This document shows, piece after piece, positions 25,527 to 38,489 of a stretch of DNA of 64,000 nt; within the stretch, counting starts at the first letter, position 1, and each line of letters opens with the position of its first letter. Made by a program: the position numbers and the translations under genes. Location of the stretch: NCBI RefSeq assembly GCF_026230105.1, contig NC_079481.1, forward strand, positions 32,526,489 through 32,590,488. Reading direction: 5' to 3'. The notes under the pieces are model-generated. The model had not been told where the DNA came from, did no database searches, and saw only the letters and a program-made list of their open reading frames with translations. This DNA comes from Diorhabda sublineata (lineage: Eukaryota; Arthropoda; Insecta; Coleoptera; Chrysomelidae).

Positions 25527-26101
25527 AGAAGCGGTTATTTGGCCGCTTCCAAAGACGTTTTAAACCGTAAACTGTATTACAATACCCGTCCGACACACAA
25601 ACATAGGTCACAGCTGACGAATAATAATCGGTTGCGGCTAATCATTCGAAAAAGTGATCGATTCTTGTAATCGTAACATGATTTTTTAACTTTTTACTAT
25701 ATTAATTATTAAGTAAATAAAAATAACTCATAATAATCGAGTAGATAATTGAATCAATTATTAAATATTATACCTTTTTATAATATTTTATAATTGTGAT
25801 ATGAAATTGAAATTTACTATAAGGTAGTGACTATTTTACGTCCACTTTGGAAAGTAAATAAAAATGTATTATTTTCATTTAAGTGAAAACTAGTTATTAG
25901 TACATTTCGTAGAAAAATTTATTGTTTTAATTATCATCACGTACAAAATTTAAGCAATATATTGCTGTTCTTAAAATAATTCACCTAATTACTCTCTATT
26001 TATTTATATTGTAACGAGGCTAGATAGGTTATTCTTTTTTTTTCAATTACTTGGCCTTTACCTATATGATTAAGCAGTTATAGAATCCACAATTCCAACT
26101 C
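25527..26101. other. Intergenic region between the MADF-BESS gene and DHODH
   Basis: Contains the MADF-BESS promoter (GC-richer patch at 25540-25640) and the DHODH 3' UTR with its poly(A) signal. Nothing else seen. Confidence 0.4.
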
Positions 26102-27262
26102 TTATAGATTTTTACCTACAGCTTCTGAGACATTTTGTAAATCGTCTTTCATTAGCAACTCGGCCAAATCTTTTTTAATTCTAGTAACGATGGTAGGTCC
26201 TTCATATATCATGGCGGTATAAATTTGAACCAAAACGGCACCTGCTTTAATTTTTTCATACGCATCTTCTCCCGATGATATTCCTCCTACGCCAATAATA
26301 GGGAGATTCGTTAAGGTTTTCATTTCTTTAATCATTTCAGTGGATTTTTCTCTCAAGGGTTTTCCGCTCAATCCTCCGATTTCGTGTTTAGATTCTTCTA
26401 GTAAAGTGCTTGGTCTTTCTATTGTGGTATTACAAATGATAAGTCCATCGACTCTACAAGATTTTTGTTCGAGCACATCCGCTATATCTTTTTTCTCGTT
26501 AGTAGAAAGATCCGGGGCTAATTTTAGAAGCAACGGCGGTTTCTTCTCGATCTGTAATCCATTTCTGGCTTCTAGAGTGGCAGTCAACAGTTTTGTGAGG
26601 ATTTCCTTCTTCTGCATACTGCGCAATCCAGGGGTATTCGGACTGCTGATATTTATTACCAAATAATCAGCTACGGGACCAAATGTTAGAATACCCTTGA
26701 CGTAATCGTCAACATCATTTACTGAATTCTTATTTTTACCCAAGTTTACACCAAGTATAACGTCTTCGCCGCTATTTCTTATAGATTTTATTCTATTTAA
26801 TACTTGATCGTGGCCTTCGCTATTGAAACCGTATCTATTTATGACGGCTGCATCTTGTACTAATCTAAATACCCTCGGTTTTGGGTTACCAGATTGAGGA
26901 ATTGGCGTTACCGAACCTATTTCCACGAAACCAAAACCGATATCTTTAAGACCTAATACAGCTTTGGCATCTTTATCAAATCCCGCTGCAATACCAATTG
27001 GATTTGTAAATTCTCTTCCAAAAATGTCAACTTTCAACGAGGGAGGATCTTTATATTTCGATTTTGGTACTAATCGATATTTGCTGATGTAAACAGCTAT
27101 ATTATGGGCTTGCTCTGCATCCAATAAATGCACTAATGGCATTACTATTTTTTTATAAAAAGATTCTTCTCCTCGATAGTAGCTTATACCAGCTAAACTT
27201 GCATACCCTCCTGCTACTACCCACAACAAAGATTTAATTTTACGAGCTGAAGATAACCCCAT
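26102..27262 (-). CDS. Dhod: Dihydroorotate dehydrogenase (quinone), mitochondrial
   Basis: A single coding exon of 386 residues encodes a class 2 DHODH, which oxidises dihydroorotate to orotate on the mitochondrial inner membrane and passes electrons to ubiquinone (fourth step of pyrimidine synthesis). A basic N-terminus and one membrane segment (LLWVVAGGYASLAGI, about 12-29) precede the barrel. FMN and active-site motifs are intact: AAGFDKDAK, NRYGFNSEG, GVNLGKNK, INISSPNTPGL with the catalytic serine of class 2 enzymes, KLAPDL, GGLSGKPL and GVGGISSGEDA. The frame is open 11 codons further upstream, but a clear acceptor (TTTTGTTTTAG) lies at 27270-27281 just before MGLSS, so I place the start at 27262. 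A good donor (AAAG then GTAATT) at 27458 suggests a 5' UTR exon and a 187-base UTR intron. AATAAA (minus strand, 25999-26004) lies about 100 bases past the stop. Confidence 0.95.
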   Translation of the reverse strand: MGLSSARKIKSLLWVVAGGYASLAGISYYRGEESFYKKIVMPLVHLLDAEQAHNIAVYISKYRLVPKSKYKDPPSLKVDIFGREFTNPIGIAAGFDKDAKAVLGLKDIGFGFVEIGSVTPIPQSGNPKPRVFRLVQDAAVINRYGFNSEGHDQVLNRIKSIRNSGEDVILGVNLGKNKNSVNDVDDYVKGILTFGPVADYLVINISSPNTPGLRSMQKKEILTKLLTATLEARNGLQIEKKPPLLLKLAPDLSTNEKKDIADVLEQKSCRVDGLIICNTTIERPSTLLEESKHEIGGLSGKPLREKSTEMIKEMKTLTNLPIIGVGGISSGEDAYEKIKAGAVLVQIYTAMIYEGPTIVTRIKKDLAELLMKDDLQNVSEAVGKNL

Positions 27263-28129
27263 AATTATTCTAAAACAAAATAAAAGAATATACATTTTTT
27301 ATTTATAAACTCGATTGGTTGGTTGTACAGCTACTACCGAAATAAAAATAATATGGCTACTATTTTCATTTCCTTTTTTTTTTTTTCATTATAAAAAAAT
27401 TACTTATAAGGCATCATTTAAAATATAGAGAATAAATTTAATTGCAAACATAATTACCTTTATAGTTATAATTAGGAATCAGTAAATTTCGTAGTACGTA
27501 GAAAACACGTGTGAAGCCAATTCACTATAGTAACAATCGATACTCATTTCGATTGTGCATCAGTCGATTTTAAGCAGTGTCTACACACTGTACCGGAATT
27601 GGAATTATTATGCCAAATAATTAATTTAGGGTAAGAACTCTATGAAAGAGATGAATCTTTAGCTTCAAAATTTGGTCAAAAAATTAAGAGATGTCGTTGG
27701 GTAGCATAAATAACTGGATAATTGTTCGCACAACATTTATAATAATGAAAATAACTCATAAGCATAGGTTTGATTAGGTTAAATTATGCTTCTGTTATTT
27801 ATATGAAAACTTCAACTCATTAAATGATTTGAAACTCTTAAAAAAACCTGAAAAACCAAGATGGGAGATTGGAACAAGAGATATACAAGAGAACTAGTGC
27901 AGCAGAATATTATTCAATGCAATCAAGACATAAATCCTAACTAAAAAGGAAATACCAAAATAAATAATGGACATGGACAGTCACACAGGAACAAAAAATA
28001 AAGAAGAAGTATAATAAAAAGTACAAAAATGAGATTTCTGAAGAAAAAAGATAATAAGTCAAAATACAAGAAAATAAGGAATAACACTACAAGAAAAAAA
28101 TAGATTCCAAAACAATTGAAACAAAATAG

Positions 28130-28370
28130 AAGTAAAATTGAATTGGTTTGGTCACATGGGAGTAGAACTATTAATAAAGAAGATATATGAAGCATGAAAT
28201 TACAAGAAGCTTGACAGAAGAACTTAAGCTAGCAGGGAAAAATCGAGGAATACGAAAGCAAGAAAAGACACAGAAATGGAAACTGCTGTGAAAAGTTAAT
28301 GATTCAACTTGAACTTACCTTACACCTGAAAAGGTAGAAATGCTTCAGGATTGAGTATTTACTAAATAAA
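28130..28370 (+). mobile_element. LINE fragment (reverse-transcriptase C-terminal region)
   Basis: The + strand reads LNWFGHMG followed by KKIYEA, the W-x-GH-...-KKIYE pattern downstream of the reverse transcriptase domain in several insect LINEs. It then gives basic residues and stops. Short and dead. Confidence 0.4.
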
Positions 28371-28861
28371 ACTCTTATATATTTCATAGTTATCAAGTTT
28401 AATAATAAATACATAGAAATAATTAAAATAAATACAATGAAAGAGGTTCGAGACAGTCATTGGAATTCAAAGTTACCAGTCTAAAGTATATACAATCCAC
28501 AGAACAAATTTATGAACTAAAAATCGAGTTTTTATCACAATCCAATGATCGATAATTAGAAAAATACTAATTTTGTTACAAATTTAACAATATTGTAACA
28601 TTGTTCATGTGACTATTATCAGAAATTAAAAAAATATAAATTATAATATTGAAGAAACTGAAATACTTACGATTTAAATCTAGCGAAAATAACAATAAAA
28701 ATGGAGTTTGTTTGGATTGTAACAGAATTTCCAAACTTCGTACCAGACTGGCAAAAATATAATCATTAAATATAGTTCTAGAAACCATTTTTCACAATTC
28801 AAAAACATATCTCATTATAATCCTATATAAAACTCCAGAAACAAGTACTTTAAAATTAGTC

Positions 28862-29286
28862 TTAAGTATTATGGCACCCCCTTTGCATCCTTTCAATGTA
28901 CATTTCGAAAAGCAATTTATTTATTTTGAAATAATGTGGGTTTTCAGATTCTGTCAAATCCGGTGAATAATCATTTTGATGGTAGTGTAAAATGTTGAGA
29001 TCAACACTTTGTTCTGAGCTAGGAGGAGATTCTGGGAGGTAATTTAAGATATTAGGAGGACCGGGACCCCATTCAACGTTATTTAAACTATTGGAAAGTC
29101 TAGCATTGTCTAATATCATGGAGGTGTTGATATGGAGATTATTGATTCTTTTCGATAGAGGCATGAATTCCATTTCTTCTTCTTTGGGATTTCTTCCACG
29201 TTTTCTAAAAAATAACCCATAATTATTAATATTACATATAATTTATCATTGCTAGAAGATGAAATTTACCTGTTATTTTGTGTCAT
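28862..29286 (-). CDS. Small protein resembling FAM104/VCF (VCP cofactor) family
   Basis: Two exons, 29286-29270 and 29204-28862, join in phase and give 119 residues. The start is firm: ATG (MTQNNR) has an in-frame TGA 18 bases upstream, and the first intron has clean GT-AG ends. The protein begins with a basic patch (RKRGRNPK) followed by acidic residues, continues through a Pro/Ser-rich middle (WGPGPPNIL, ESPPSSEQS), and ends in a short predicted helix (NPHYFKINKLLFEMYIERMQ). Basic N-terminus, low-complexity middle and a C-terminal YFxIN-x-L-x-E...Q-x-R helix is the layout I recall for FAM104A/B (VCF1/2), whose C-terminal helix binds the nuclear AAA ATPase VCP/p97. The assignment rests on that pattern only. 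The gene itself is well supported. It lies head-to-head with the threonine aldolase, with about 1.1 kb between start codons. Confidence 0.65.
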
Positions 29287-29479
29287 TGTCAATTTTGTCG
29301 TTCATTTAAACAAATGCTATAAATATCAAGTTTTATCGTTAAGACTAACTGAAAGGTAAAAGTTATCTATATACAAAGTATAAATTTGTATAAAATAAAA
29401 TGATTTTTTAATTCTTGTGAACCTTTTAATGATGTATGTTAATTTAATAGACTGGGATTTAATACATAGATTGACAAGA

Positions 29480-30140
29480 CACCACGTAGCGAATGTTCAA
29501 AAAACTACTATTTCTGTATCCGATGCCTTAAGTCGATTATTCGTAAAGATTTTTATAATTTATCTATGTGCAAGGACCATTAAGTATACTATCATTCTTA
29601 AACGTTTACAAAATTAAAATTAAAGTATTTTCGTAATATTCACTTCATTAAAGTTTGCATTCCAAATAAACAAACAACGTAACGGATGTTCAAAAAGCGG
29701 CTATTTCTGTATACGATGACGGTTATTCATAGATATAATACCTACGTTTTATTGTTTTGTCTATGTTCGACTACCATTTTCTAATAAATAAATGATGTAA
29801 GAAAAAAATGTTCTGTGTTAATTTCAAACATTTGCAAAGTGAAAACAAAACGCAAATATTTTCGTACTATTTACTTTATTATTACAAATAAACAACATAA
29901 CGATTGTTTTAGAAGCGGCCATTTCTGCATACAATTCCAAAAATAGGTTAGACAATTTCTTTACTTACAGTTTTGTTATTGTGTCCATGTTGGATTATCA
30001 TTTTCTATTTACCTCAATAGACAAATGAAGTAATAAATAAATGTTCTATATTAATCGTTTACAACGTTGCAAAATTAAGTATAAAACTAAAATATTTTCT
30101 ACTTTGTTGTAGTTTATGCATTCGAAATAAACAACGCGTA
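29480..30140. repeat. Three diverged copies of a roughly 200-bp tandem repeat
   Basis: The order (AA)CG-GTTC/TTT-AA-GCGGC/TATTTCTG, then TCTATGT, then AAATATTTTCGTA, then ATTCCAAATAAACAA recurs three times, beginning near 29495, 29690 and 29900. Copies are clearly related but heavily mutated. They fill most of the divergent intergenic region between the FAM104-like gene and the threonine aldolase, so they may lie in or near both promoters. Confidence 0.6.
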
Positions 30141-30292
30141 TCTCAGTTACGTTTAAAATCAATAACCTTTTTACGCAATATACATACGTCAAATGTACAA
30201 CAAACTGCAATTAAATTAATCTGAAAAATAACGAGCGGTAATGGCGGTGGTTTTAAAATAGTAATTGTTAAGTATCCCCGCTAACCTTGAGC

Positions 30293-30300
30293 TATATAAG
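30293..30300 (+). promoter_or_regulatory. TATA box of threonine aldolase
   Basis: TATATAAG lies 82-89 bases before the start codon. An initiator-like TCAATCATT about 28 bases downstream (near 30320) is at the expected distance for transcription start. The adjacent bases are richer in GC than the surroundings. Confidence 0.6.
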
Positions 30301-30381
30301 GCAGAGCACAGGTTTGATATCAATCATTGATCGAGTTGTTTTAAAAGCGTTAAAGTGTACGGTAATATATTAGCCGAAAAT

Positions 30382-33300
30382 ATGTACGAGAAAATAATAA
30401 AAGGTGATCTTGGAGCTGATGTAAAAATCGTCGATTTGCGAACAGATACTATCAGCAGACCTACGACGGAAATGAGGGAAGCGATGTATGGTGCGGAAGT
30501 GGGGGACGATGTCTACGGGGAAGATCCCACGGTGACTGAATTGGAGAGAAGGTCTGCTGAACTTTTAGGGAAAGATGATGCTATTTTTGTTGTCAGTGGG
30601 ACGATGGCTAATTTAATCGCAAGTAGGTATTAATTTTAAAAATGTTTTTGTTGTGTTTCTCCACTACAATTTAGGTTTTGGAAATTGAAGAGCTTTAACT
30701 TTATTAAAAAAAAAATTGGGAAGCAGGACCGGACTTACAAATATTTTTTCATAACTATGTTCCCACTCTCCCCCACCTCTTATCTGAAGATATAGACTAA
30801 AACTTGTAAAATGAAAAATGTGTAAAATTTTTTGAAGAGTTTTATTATCGTATATAAATTGTCACTTAAAAATGAGCATTTACCATATATATCGTATGTT
30901 GAGTGAAATTAATCAGTCACCTCTTTTCCCCACTATATTAAATTAATTTTGTTGTGACCATAAAAAACGTTTGTCAGACAAGAAACTGTCAGTTTTTGCT
31001 GTCTCCCAGATAGTTATTTAAGTTAGTTTCTAAGTAAATAAATAAAAAAAATTCTATATAACAATAAACTATAATCGAATTACCCATTAACGAATTGAAA
31101 AACAACAAAAAAAATAGTTTCTAGCGAACTACACAGAATAAAAAGAAATACAATGATATACATTCTAAACTGATATATTTTCAAGTTAGTAGACGTACTC
31201 TAGACAATGATTAATTTTGACAACAACAAATCTCAACACCGATGCCACACCCCACATAAATGTCAATATTCAACGATACACGAGTATTCATTTCATTTAC
31301 ACTTTACTATTTACAATAAAAAAGAAGAAGAACCAAAACACAGAATATCATATTCACACCGTTTTTTATTTAAAAACAGCATATTTTATCATACAGTTTA
31401 ACTTTAATCAATTTTTTTCGATTAATAATTTTGTTTACGTAATAACTATATAATTATTGGCTAGTAGAAATATGGGTTTGGTTATTATATGGTTTAAAAA
31501 AAGTTAATTTGAAACAGTAATTATTTATGTGTAATATGAGTTCTTGTCTGAAGGTGTGGAATTTATAATAGAAAGAAAAAAACTACTTTTAGATAGATAT
31601 ACTGCGTAGTTCGTATTTTGAATACAGAATGATCATTTGCGAATACCAATAAGGTGATTTTTGGAAGTAGGTACAACGTTGCCAAATCATTCATCTTGTA
31701 AATATGCATCGTTAAGTCTTTAGTGAATTATTATAACCTCACTACCTAGATTCTTTAACAACACTATGACCTAAACATGGTGGGACTACAAATTTTTATC
31801 ATGAAAATATGTAAAATTGCAAACTATGTGAAGAAAAGTAAATTGAAGCCTTTAAGTATCACGATTAAGTTATTTTGACTATTAATTTAAATCTATTCCT
31901 ATACATGAATATTTTTATAGTGATGGCACATTGTTCGCATAGAGGATCCGAGATTATAGCCGGAGATAAGAGTCATACATTCCGTCTCGAACAAGGTGAG
32001 TAAAAATATCGATAATTTAAAAAAAATGTCAGTACGCCACTGTACTTTTGACAGCATATTGAGAATTTTCTGCAATATTTTAATGACAGGTTTTTTACAT
32101 AACACACATATTACTATTCTTTAATCAAAATTAGTTATTAAAAAGTAAAAGTCTATTTTAAATGTTATTAAACATAAAGTTAATATAAAATACGTGGATT
32201 TGTATATCTCGCATTTGGCACGCCTGTGCATAAAATGAACAGATCTAATAAACGAAAATATATACACATTGGAATCGTTTTTTCAATAAGTGTTTTTTTT
32301 CAATGTTCTAGAGTTTCGAAATATATTTCGACATGCAGCGTTTATATGAGACATTAAGGCGGAAAAATCTGAATTCCAATTATTTTCAATTGCTTATAGT
32401 ACAAATACGACTTACCTCATATTAATTGGTCGAGAACTTTTACTTATAAAATAAATGTAATAACAAATAACTACACAATATACTTTAAAAAGTATTAAAT
32501 ATTCCACTCTTATACGGCATAATAATCTTGTTAGTCCATAAACACAGTACTAAAAACTAATTCAAATGCCTGATTGGAAAAAAATTAGGTTAGGATGGAT
32601 CTTGGCGGGTAATTAACTCCGCCCTCGTTTATTTCACAGAATTACCTTAACACTTGTTACATCCTAATTATCATCGCTGTTGCCAGATTTATTGCAACTT
32701 ATAATATTATAAACCGCTAAAAAGATAAAATTAAGTCATAATTTTACGTTAAATAATTAATTAGAAATGGATATTTATAAATATTATAAAATATATTAGT
32801 ATGCAAAATACTTAATACAAGGTTATTTTTAAAAAAAATTAATTAGATATGCTATAGAATGATTTATATTTTAGCCTCTCTGTATGCAAAATTAACGCGA
32901 ACAAATTATGTGTGATAAAAAAAGTAAAACATTTTGTTACAACCGTAACCAAAATAATAATCATGTGAAAGGTTGTTTGCGTAAGCGAACTAAATGTTGT
33001 ACATTATGAACATTAATAGATAATGCAAATTTGTTCTTGTACCTATTATAAATTAAAATTATTAAAAGATAATATTTGTAATTGAAATTTGAAAAATGAC
33101 GCAATTAAATAATAATGAAATATGATTTGACAAAATCGCTGTTTAAAAAAATTAGTTTTTAATATTAGGGGTTAACACAAGGTCGATAACTGTTTTGTCT
33201 CGATAATCTTTATAAGATATTTATGACAGTCCAGGGGGGGTTTAGGATACATTGTACAGATTGTGGTAGTGGCCATTCTAACCGCTGTATAAAGATAGAG

Positions 33301-36287
33301 AGAGAGAGATAAAGATAGAGGAAGAGAAAGACAGATAAAGTGAGTGATAGGGAGAATCGTTGAGTATATTTTGGATGGCCATTTGGCTGGTCAACCGGTT
33401 GATCAGGTTACAGGAAAACCGTAGAAAACCGGCAACACCGCTCCATAGAGAAACTCTCCATATAAATAGTTTCCCGCGCGTTTTTTTTTAGGTGGAGCAT
33501 CTCAATTAGCGGGAATCCAAACATCAACGATAAAAACGAAAGACGATGGAACTTTCGATTTAGACGAATTAAGAAATATGATTAGGAAGAATCCCGATAT
33601 CCACGAACCGATCACTTCACTCATATTAGTGGAAAATACTCACAATTTATGCGGGGGAAGGGTGAGTTAATATTTTGTTATACAATAAAAACGTACGTAA
33701 GTTTTTAACAGCGTTGCCAAACTTTGAAAATAATGCGGATGTTGAAGAAATTAAAAAGAAGTTACGTTGAGTGTGTGATTGTTTTTATTTAATAATATTT
33801 AGGTCGTTCCTTTGGAATGGTTAGAAAAAGTGAATGGAATAGCCGCTGAACACGGTATTCCCATACACATGGATGGCGCACGGATGATGAACGCAGCTGT
33901 ATATTTGAAAGTAACGCCTCGAAGGATTGTAAGAGACGTGGATTCGGTTTGTTTTTGTCTTAGCAAAGGATTAGGATGTCCGATCGGTTCGATTTTGGCT
34001 GGCAGTGCAGATTTTATTACAAAGTAAGTTTTATTCGTATGACTGTTTCGTAATGAAAATTGTCACATCTTCCGAACGATATATAGGGGTAATCTCAATA
34101 GTTTTTCTATCAAAATATTTTCTTAACAAGTTATAGTGAATAAAAAAAAATTTCTTTATACAAAAAATTAAAATAACGAAACCTGGTGTACGAGGGTAAC
34201 GCAAAATCAAATATTTGACAGGCTTTCACAAAGGTAACTTTTAATTAGCTTTAAAGCACCTTCACATGAAGAAAGACCTAGGGGGTGGTTTAAATGCGTT
34301 TATTTTATATAAATTAGGTGATTTTATAAGTTATTCAGCTCTGTATTAAATTTTATACAACGAGTATTTGTTGATCACTCCTCGTATGTCAGGATACAGG
34401 CAGAAATGTATGTTTTCCATTGAGATAGTACTTATAAAAGGTTGAGAACCACTGATTTATACAGATCGGCTTGAAATAAATGATCCGAAAATATGTAATC
34501 AGGATGACGGTGTTGATTTCACAAGAATATTTCGAAGCATGTTCTATCTGTATTTCGTTGGGTAATTTTATTACCAAATTTTGATGTTATCTTCATTTTT
34601 TTTTTCTTTATACTACATATTTATATTAATTAGTTGAGATCGGTTTTTAACGTGATTATTATTTATATAAATAGTTTTTCGAAAATGTTATTTGCATTTC
34701 TCTAAATTATTGTTTTTCAATATTAAACGTTTTAATATACAGGGTGAGTCAACCATATAGGATGTCCCGAAAATGATTAAACAAAACGAATATAAGATTT
34801 TTTTAATATAAGTCTCTATATTTTATCAAATTTTTTACTTCTACGTAGAAAATCAAATAAGAATGGGACATTCTGTATGACAGAAAATAATTTTAGTTGA
34901 TAGCCGTAATGTTCGTACGAAAAAAAAGTTTAAAATGTCACCGTTTCCCTCAAAATTGCTCGTTTCAGTTGGTTTCTTACTGGATTCGTTATTTATGTAT
35001 TAAGAACCGGCAACACTGGTGATGCTAACTGTCATCGCCATATTGGAAGTTCAATATTTTTGACAGCTTACATTATAGAAACGTTTTTACCTACGTATTT
35101 TTTACAGGAACGTTTATTAAATAACTTTATATCATATAGGGTGATACTTTTAAGAAAATTAAGAAAGTATACTACAAAATATTTACACAAGGTGTCAAAT
35201 CGTACTAAGAATAGTAATACTTAGTGAAAAACTCGGGTTTATCGAGATAATTAATATATTTGATGCTTCAGTCAAATTTCAAAATAACCGTAAATTGGGC
35301 ATATCTAAATATCGAATGCACGAATTTTTAATACGTCTAAAACGTTCAGTTCAAATAAACACCTTGTATGTGCATAGAAATCTATCTACAATTTAGCATA
35401 TAGTTAATATAAAAGACAGAGAGAGCGAGATGATAAGTGGGGTTGTATCTCTATTTATTCTGATTGAATCGCCGTGACGTCGATGGTTCGAGTGGTGGAA
35501 ATGGCAAACGAGGAGAATGACAAGTCTTGATTTTCATATTGTTTTTGTCTCTCTTCTAATTCCACTTACATGCCTCTCTTTCTTTCTTTAATATTAACAT
35601 TATTAATTTTATACAATTAATTGAATATTTAGTATCGATTTTTCAACAAAATCGATTTTTTGACTTTAGAGCTCGTCGTATTCGTAAAGTATTAGGAGGT
35701 GGCTGGAGACAAGCTGGTATAATAGCCGCAGCGGGTCTGGTAGCTTTGGAAACTATGATCGATCGACTCAAAATTGACCACGAAAATGCTTACAAAATTG
35801 CCAAAGGTAAATATTATTATTAATTATATTTCACAACAAATAATTTCTATTTATTTTCAAAATCAGTTAAGAAATTTCAATTCAATTCGTTAATCAGTGA
35901 AAATTTCGTTATACTGAATTTATGTAGCAAAAATCACTTATTTTAGTGTTGAAACAAAAATATATTATCAATATAAAATAATTTTTACCCGTTTCAGCTA
36001 TCCACCAAACGAAATCCAACTTATTCAAAGTGGACCTTTCACGTATCCAATCTAATATTCTACTAGTATACCTTGATAGATCAAAAGTACCGGTAAAAGA
36101 ATTGCAGCGCAGATTGCAATCGGTTACCGATACAGACGACGTTAGGGCGAGTGTCAGATGTTCCTCGTTGAAAGACGATTGCGTCCGATTCGTTTTGTAT
36201 CACGAAATCAGCGAGGAAGATGTGAGACTTGCCATCAAAAAGATTCAGTTGGTTATACGCGAATACGATAATAAATTCCAAATATAA
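30382..36287 (+). CDS. Threonine aldolase (PLP enzyme), isoform with proximal last exon
   Basis: Six exons join in phase: 30382-30622, 31921-31995, 33492-33661, 33803-34023, 35670-35806 and 35998-36287, giving 377 residues. The product is a fold-type I PLP enzyme of the low-specificity L-threonine/allo-threonine aldolase family (threonine to glycine plus acetaldehyde). Family blocks are intact: VDLRTDTISRPT, GAEVGDDVYGEDP, VSGTMANLIA, HRGSEIIAGDKSH, ILVENTHNLCGG, IPIHMDGAR (Asp186 at the PLP ring nitrogen), LSKGLGCPIGS (Lys217, expected Schiff-base lysine) and LGGGWRQAGIIAAAGL. An upstream GTG at 30355 is open, but ATG 30382 is the natural start. A TATA box lies at 30293 and AATAAA at 36466. 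From residue 282 the protein is encoded by the terminal exon, and a second homologous terminal exon lies 2.5 kb downstream. Confidence 0.92.
33289..33350 (+). repeat. Purine-rich (GA) microsatellite tract
   Basis: Interrupted GAGA/GATAAAGATA tract in the second intron of the threonine aldolase gene. GAGA tracts can bind GAGA factors, but nothing else supports a regulatory role. Confidence 0.6.
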
Positions 36288-36465
36288 GTTTTTATTTTAT
36301 ATTATTTACAAGACAAAAATTTTTAATCGTAATACTTATAACAAGAAATTAAATATTTGTGGCGACATCTGTGTGAAATCGACCGAAACGAAAATTAAAT
36401 TTGAAGATCACAATCTATTATGAATTTAGATATTTGTGTCGAAAATTAAGAAGTTATATATTAAA

Positions 36466-36471
36466 AATAAA
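36466..36471 (+). terminator. Poly(A) signal after proximal threonine aldolase last exon
   Basis: AATAAA lies 179 bases after the stop at 36287 and would end the shorter transcript before the distal last exon. Confidence 0.5.
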
Positions 36472-37139
36472 GTGCTGGGAGATTTTTTTTATGGAAAATC
36501 TTGAATTAACACGATTATATTATTAACCGTGTGGTTGGTGATGTTATTTCAAACCGGAAACGCCATCTTGGTTCTTTATAAACACATAAGCGTAGTTTTC
36601 ATTAAGTTGAAATGTGAATAAAATAGTTTTAAAGTTTAGTATATTAATATCAAGATATGATGTTAGTGCTTTAATTATTTTTTATTTATATTAATGGTGT
36701 TTTGTGGAAGGGATTGATCTAAATATATACTAGTGGTTTTAAATTAGTAGTTTGAGGTTAAGTTGCTTATAACTAGGAGTTCTTGTTTAGAAATCAAATA
36801 GTGTTTCAAGTTTTTTTGATAGTTTATATTATTGGGTGAGTAAACTAGAAATTACTTCAGTATTTTCGAAATTTTAAGTTATTTTTTATAATAAAAATAT
36901 ATTCCATTTTTTTTTGGTAAAATGGCTGTTTATCAATTAAGTTTACGTAAATGTATGTAAATGTAACAACTTTTAGTTTATGTTTATATAATTAAATGTA
37001 TGTTATTTATTATTAACAAATTATCTTTTATTTATCCCGTCTTTCAATAGTTTTTATTTATTCAATACACTTTTCTTTAATTGATTTGTTTTTTATTTTA
37101 ATTGTCATACTTACTAATCTTACTAACTAAAAAAAAGTT

Positions 37140-37290
37140 AATAAAATATCAGATAACGTCAAGAAATGAGTTGATAATATAAAAAGTTCCTCCAAAAAAT
37201 AGAGGAAATACGAGGTACCATCAAAAAATAATTTGCAAAAATACGAGGTATCGTAAAAAAAATAAGTTGATGAAACACAAAGGAAAAATA
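37140..37290. repeat. Diverged 35-bp tandem repeats (first block)
   Basis: Units like AAATACGAGGTACCATCAAAA and AAATACGAGGTATCGTAAAAA occur about every 35 bases. The same motif forms a longer block at 38490-38770, also between the two alternative last exons of the threonine aldolase. Confidence 0.7.
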
Positions 37291-38489
37291 AACGATTTTC
37301 ATAAATATATACTATGTAGAAGAGAAATAAAGTAGTTATTTCAATTTCTATATTTTACGGAGTCACTAAAATGTTGTTTAGTTAATTATACAAATTAAAG
37401 TTGCCGTGGGGCTCCAATGGAAACAAATTCTATGAGATATTTATCATGCTCCATAATTATATTCTCAAATCAAATAAATAATAAAGTTGAAACGAAATTT
37501 TGCACAGATAAAAATAAAGAATATTCGAATAATCATCTCCAAAATGCATTTGTAGTTAATTATTCACCTAATAATTGCACAGTGGGAAATTTTTCGGATA
37601 ACCCTCGTAGTATACCATTTATATTTTGGACGACATTTTGAAATTAAAGTTTCATTCTAAAATTTGTTCGCACTCAATTAATATATTTAGAAATAAAACA
37701 ATTTATAATGTCCAATTCATAAGGAAAAAAAAATGAAAGTTTTTTCATATACAGTGCAGTACACGTCACGTTTCTTGTGTAAAATTACTTTGAAGAACGA
37801 TTCAATAGAACTACAGTTGACGATTGTGTATTATTAAAAAAAATCATAGTTTTTTTCTATTGTTTATGTCTTATATAATGATTTATTTAAATAATAACTC
37901 CAGGAAAGACTGTTATACACGTCAATATCAGTGTTTGTATAAATACCTGCTCAACTGTGGAAGAAGAAGAAGTCAATACCCTTAATTTTAAGTCAAAACT
38001 CATCTACTTTAACGTTTCCTGTTCGCCTGTTCACTGTACAATGGGAACTAATAATTTCATAAATTGGAGAATGTAATATTTGAAAGATATTTTATTGTTT
38101 ACCGTCTGTTAAAGGAAGTTCGGACATTTAAAAATGGCGATACACGTCACCACTAATATGGCGTATAATAAAGTAGCTACAATATTTGTTGGAATTAGGA
38201 TATACCTAAATAAAATGATAAATATTGATGAATTAAAATTTGTAAATATGACGTTTATTAATTCATTATTAAATATCATGTACATATTACCGCGAACTTA
38301 AATACGTAAACGACTAGTTTTTAATAATATGCTGTGTTGCCAAGTTTAAATCTACTTTATAAATATATTAACGGAAATTTTTTCAATAAAATTTTTATCA
38401 ATACTTATTCGAAAATTTCCGTACAAAAATGGAAAATAAATTAAAGATCATGAGATTATCAAAAATCGTTGTAATTTCCTTAATCAAGA

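Noticed and set aside
26340..26666. 108-codon + strand frame
   Set aside because: Antisense shadow of the DHODH coding exon.
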